Shown: in pieces, positions 61,441-64,000 of the stretch
How positions within the stretch are numbered: position 1 is the first letter of the stretch
Layout of the letters: every line of letters starts with the position of its first letter
Translations under genes and position numbers: made by a program
Assembly (NCBI RefSeq): GCF_017313105.1
Contig: NZ_JAFLND010000001.1
Coordinates: forward strand, 1,240,001 to 1,304,000
DNA: 64,000 bases
Source: [Muricauda] lutisoli (nom. illeg.)
GTDB lineage: Bacteria > Bacteroidota > Bacteroidia > Flavobacteriales > Flavobacteriaceae
Direction: 5' to 3'
The notes under the pieces: model-generated
What the model saw: the letters and a program-made list of their open reading frames with translations, nothing else
Database searches by the model: none
What the model was told of the DNA's origin: nothing

Positions 61441-62748
61441 TTACAACCTCACTATATTGGCTCCTATGGCACGTAAGCGCTCATCTATATTTTCATAACC
61501 ACGATCTATCTGCTCAATATTATGTATAGTGGATGTACCCTTAGCGGACAATGCAGCGATCAAAAGGGATACTCCTGCCCTAATATCGGGTGATACCATC
61601 GTTGTGGCCTTCAAAGTGGATTTAAAGTCATGACCAATAACTGTGGCACGATGGGGATCGCAAAGAATTATTTTTGCTCCCATATCAATGAGTTTATCCA
61701 CAAAAAACAAACGGCTCTCGAACATTTTTTGATGAATGAGCACTTCCCCCTTTGCCTGAGTGGCCACAACCAAAATAATGCTCAACAAATCAGGAGTAAG
61801 CCCAGGCCATGGTGCATCGGCAATGGTAAGGATAGACCCGTCGATAAAATTTTGTATTTCGTAACCCTCTTCGTGCTTTGGAATAAAGATGTCGTCGTTC
61901 TTGCTTTCTAGGGTAATTCCCAATTTTCTAAAAACAGTCGGAATTTGACCTAAATCGTCCCAACTTACATTTTTTATGGTAAGTTCACTCTGTGTCATGG
62001 CGGCCAGACCTATCCAACTACCTATCTCGATCATATCGGGCAACATGGTATGTTCGGTTCCTCCCAAGGAATCCACCCCTTCAATTTTCAATAAGTTAGA
62101 TCCAATGCCGGTGATCTTTGCCCCCATGCGATTCAACATTTTGCATAATTGTTGCAAATAAGGTTCGCAGGCAGCATTGTAAATTGTGGTTGTTCCTTCC
62201 GCCAGAACAGCGGCCATAACAATATTGGCAGTACCTGTAACCGAAGCTTCGTCCAACAACATGTAGGTTCCTATGAGCTTATCGGCTTCTACACCATAAA
62301 AATGTTCTTCTTTGTTGTAACGGAACTGTGCTCCAAGTTTTATAAATCCTTCAAAATGGGTATCCAATCTTCGCCTTCCGATTTTATCGCCACCAGGTTT
62401 CGGAATGTATCCTTTACCAAATCTTGCCAATAATGGTCCAACCAACATAATGGAACCCCTAAGTCCGCGACCATCTTCCTTAAACTTTGCGGATTGCAGG
62501 TAATCCAAATTGACATCGTCTGCCTTGAAGGTATAGGAGCCCTTGCCTTTCTTTTGGATTTTAACCCCCAAATCCTCAAGAAGGGCAATCAATTTATTGA
62601 CATCTACAATGTCGGGTATATTGTTTATGGTGATTTTTTCTTCTGAAAGCAATACGGCACAAAGAATCTGCAGTGCTTCGTTCTTTGCCCCTTGAGGCGT
62701 AATTTCACCATGCAACTGGTGTCCGCCCTCTATTCGAAATGTACCCAT
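61441..62748 (-). CDS. murA: UDP-N-acetylglucosamine 1-carboxyvinyltransferase
   Basis: A 435-aa EPSP-synthase-fold enzyme that performs the first step of peptidoglycan precursor synthesis. It has GAKNEALQILCAVLL at the N-terminus and the substrate loop PKPGGDKIGRRRLDTH. The loop residue equivalent to E. coli Cys115 is Asp (D121), a form known to be active and resistant to fosfomycin. It is 15 bp downstream of the DUF4290 gene on the same strand. Confidence 0.93.
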   Translation of the reverse strand: MGTFRIEGGHQLHGEITPQGAKNEALQILCAVLLSEEKITINNIPDIVDVNKLIALLEDLGVKIQKKGKGSYTFKADDVNLDYLQSAKFKEDGRGLRGSIMLVGPLLARFGKGYIPKPGGDKIGRRRLDTHFEGFIKLGAQFRYNKEEHFYGVEADKLIGTYMLLDEASVTGTANIVMAAVLAEGTTTIYNAACEPYLQQLCKMLNRMGAKITGIGSNLLKIEGVDSLGGTEHTMLPDMIEIGSWIGLAAMTQSELTIKNVSWDDLGQIPTVFRKLGITLESKNDDIFIPKHEEGYEIQNFIDGSILTIADAPWPGLTPDLLSIILVVATQAKGEVLIHQKMFESRLFFVDKLIDMGAKIILCDPHRATVIGHDFKSTLKATTMVSPDIRAGVSLLIAALSAKGTSTIHNIEQIDRGYENIDERLRAIGANIVRL

Positions 62749-62763
62749 TTATTCCTTTGGAAT

Positions 62764-63411
62764 TTAGTATCGTTTTTTGCGACTTCTTTGTCCCTTTTTA
62801 CCGCGGTTACTGCTGGACTTGGACCTGCTCGGTCTGTTCTTTAGGAACTGTCCGCTTTCCGTCAAACTCTCATCGCTTTTGGCCAAATCAATCTGTCCAT
62901 CGCTCAATTCCTTTAAGTGATTGAATATCACAATATCTTCAACCGTATCCTTGTTCCAGGTCAAATAACATTTTTTCATGTGGTTGGCAATGGCATATTC
63001 CAAACCAGATCTCTTATCACCTTCTTCCCACTTTACGGCCACATCGATCATTCTTTTGATGTTGTTACCATAAAAACGGTATTTCGGATGGTTTTGCGGG
63101 TAATCCAAAGGTTCTGGGCGTTGTTGCAAAACCTCTTTTGAGGTAATGGGGAAAGGGGAATCCACGTCCAATTTAAAATCGGCCATAATAAACAACTGGT
63201 CCCAGAGCTTATGTTGGAAATCTGGAACATCCCTTAAGTGGGGCTGTAAATTTCCCATTACACTGATGATGGACTTGGCCACCCTGTTTCGTTCATCACG
63301 GTCTTCTATGGTAACTGCATAGTCCACCATTTTCTGAAAATGACGGCCATATTCGGGAATAAAGAGTTTTGGACGCTCTGTATTATATTCTAGGTTGTAT
63401 ACTTCGTTCAA
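62764..63411 (-). CDS. DUF4290 family protein
   Basis: A 215-aa protein typical of Bacteroidota: LEYNTERPKLFIPEYGRHFQKMVDYA near the start, YPQNHPKYRFYGNNIKRMID in the middle and a basic C-terminal tail (RPSRSKSSSNRGKKGQRSRKKRY) that could bind nucleic acid. Function unknown. It forms an operon with murA. Confidence 0.87.
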   Translation of the reverse strand: MNEVYNLEYNTERPKLFIPEYGRHFQKMVDYAVTIEDRDERNRVAKSIISVMGNLQPHLRDVPDFQHKLWDQLFIMADFKLDVDSPFPITSKEVLQQRPEPLDYPQNHPKYRFYGNNIKRMIDVAVKWEEGDKRSGLEYAIANHMKKCYLTWNKDTVEDIVIFNHLKELSDGQIDLAKSDESLTESGQFLKNRPSRSKSSSNRGKKGQRSRKKRY

Positions 63412-63493
63412 ACTAATGTGTTTAGAAATTTGATAATTGGAAAGTCAATACGGTAACGCCTGCAAATTAATAAAATTATGGCAAACAAAGGGT

Positions 63494-63781
63494 TTACAAA
63501 GAAATAATCCCTTCTACAACGGAAACTTCCTTGTATTTCAGGATAACTTCATCAGGATTCTGTAAATGAACCGTAATGGATAAGCTGGTATAAGTACCTT
63601 TTTTAGATTTTTTGGACTCTATAACGGCTCCGGTGTTGTCAAAAATCTCATGAATTTGAGAGATTCGCTCCTCGTCGGTTGGTACAATAAATTTGTAGAG
63701 GTAGTTGGATGGCCAACTCGTACTTTCCAACAATTTTCCCTTTAGCTTCTCGTAGAATTCTTCTGTATCCTTCTTATCCAT
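63494..63781 (-). CDS. DUF493 family protein
   Basis: A 95-aa alpha/beta protein of the YbeD-like DUF493 group (FYEKLKGKLLESTSWPSNYLYKFIVP, then SKKGTYTSLSITVHLQNPDEVILKYKE). The fold resembles a small ACT-like regulatory domain, with no known function here. A -7 box TATATTTG (63803-63796) lies 14 bp before the ATG. Confidence 0.87.
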   Translation of the reverse strand: MDKKDTEEFYEKLKGKLLESTSWPSNYLYKFIVPTDEERISQIHEIFDNTGAVIESKKSKKGTYTSLSITVHLQNPDEVILKYKEVSVVEGIISL

Positions 63782-63869
63782 ACCTCAATTTTATACAAAT
63801 ATATGGCTTACCCATCAATTTTTTTTCCTTCCGGCGATTTCATTACTTTGTAGCATTAATTCAAGGTCT

Positions 63870-64000
63870 TTGGGCAAGAGTAAAGTAGTTATTACGGGAG
63901 CGCCCGGTACAGGGAAAACATCTATAGTAAATGGATTGGAAAGCAAAGGTTTCCATTGCTTTCACGAAATTATTAGGGACATGACCTCCAAAGCAAAGGA
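63870..64000 (+). CDS. AAA-type ATP-binding protein (partial)
   Basis: The gene is cut by the right edge. The reading frame from a TTG at 63870 gives LGKSKVVITGAPGTGKTSIVNGL, a clear P-loop (GAPGTGKT), then FHEIIRDMTSKAK. This pattern fits the AAA_28-type ATP-binding proteins of Bacteroidota. No ATG is available in frame near the P-loop, so TTG is the likely start. Confidence 0.7.
   Translation, partial: MGKSKVVITGAPGTGKTSIVNGLESKGFHCFHEIIRDMTSKAK

Overview
The window is a piece of a Flavobacteriaceae (Bacteroidota) chromosome. The genes support this: bacillithiol deacetylase BshB1, DUF2853/DUF4290/DUF493/DUF2911 proteins, a ResB-CcsA fusion, N-terminally short MenE, many TPR histidine kinases, TAnnTTTG-type -7 boxes and few recognisable Shine-Dalgarno sequences. 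It resembles the Muricauda/Maribacter part of the family, but the genus cannot be fixed from the sequence alone.

1-21.7 kb is core chromosome. Two tandem paralogues of a CarboxypepD_reg/plug-like secreted protein come first, the second coupled to the first by a TTGA overlap and a TTG start, followed by an M24 peptidase. A menaquinone locus, read mostly on the minus strand, runs from 3.6 to 17.0 kb: menE, a CPBP membrane protease, menC, menA, menD, menF and a MenI-like thioesterase. It is interrupted by an SDR, a HisKA_2 histidine kinase and its LytTR response regulator, a SPOR-like membrane protein, a CvfB-like S1 protein and DUF2853. menB and a convincing menH are not in the window. An esterase, a secreted YD-repeat-like protein, a DadA-like oxidase and an M28 peptidase lipoprotein complete the section.

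21.79-33.75 kb is a 12-kb integrative element inserted in tRNA-His. A perfect 44-bp direct repeat of the tRNA 3' half bounds it, and a tyrosine recombinase lies next to the intact tRNA. It carries an excisionase-like HTH protein, a VirE-type replication protein with repeat-rich flanking DNA, several unknown proteins, and no relaxase or conjugation gene. Its cargo is a tight five-gene operon: a membrane KAP-family P-loop NTPase, a 168-aa protein, a three-core graspetide (omega-ester peptide) precursor, its ATP-grasp ligase, and a three-TM protein. A pair of convergent paralogous genes follows, each an internal duplication of a ~55-aa module. This element is the most novel part of the window.

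34-64 kb is core chromosome again. It holds two TPR histidine kinases without adjacent regulators, bshB1, a trans-sulfuration enzyme, a MATE pump, an M14 carboxypeptidase, the cytochrome c maturation fusion, a DUF2520/KdsC-like/Maf operon, a U32 (TrhP-like) protein with a ferredoxin, a PIG-L protein with a previously overlooked 38-aa membrane peptide and a sodium symporter, DUF2911, an SRPBCC-SDR-photolyase operon, an M20 amidohydrolase, a pirin, MurA (with Asp in place of the fosfomycin-target Cys), DUF4290, DUF493 and the start of an AAA ATPase at the right edge.
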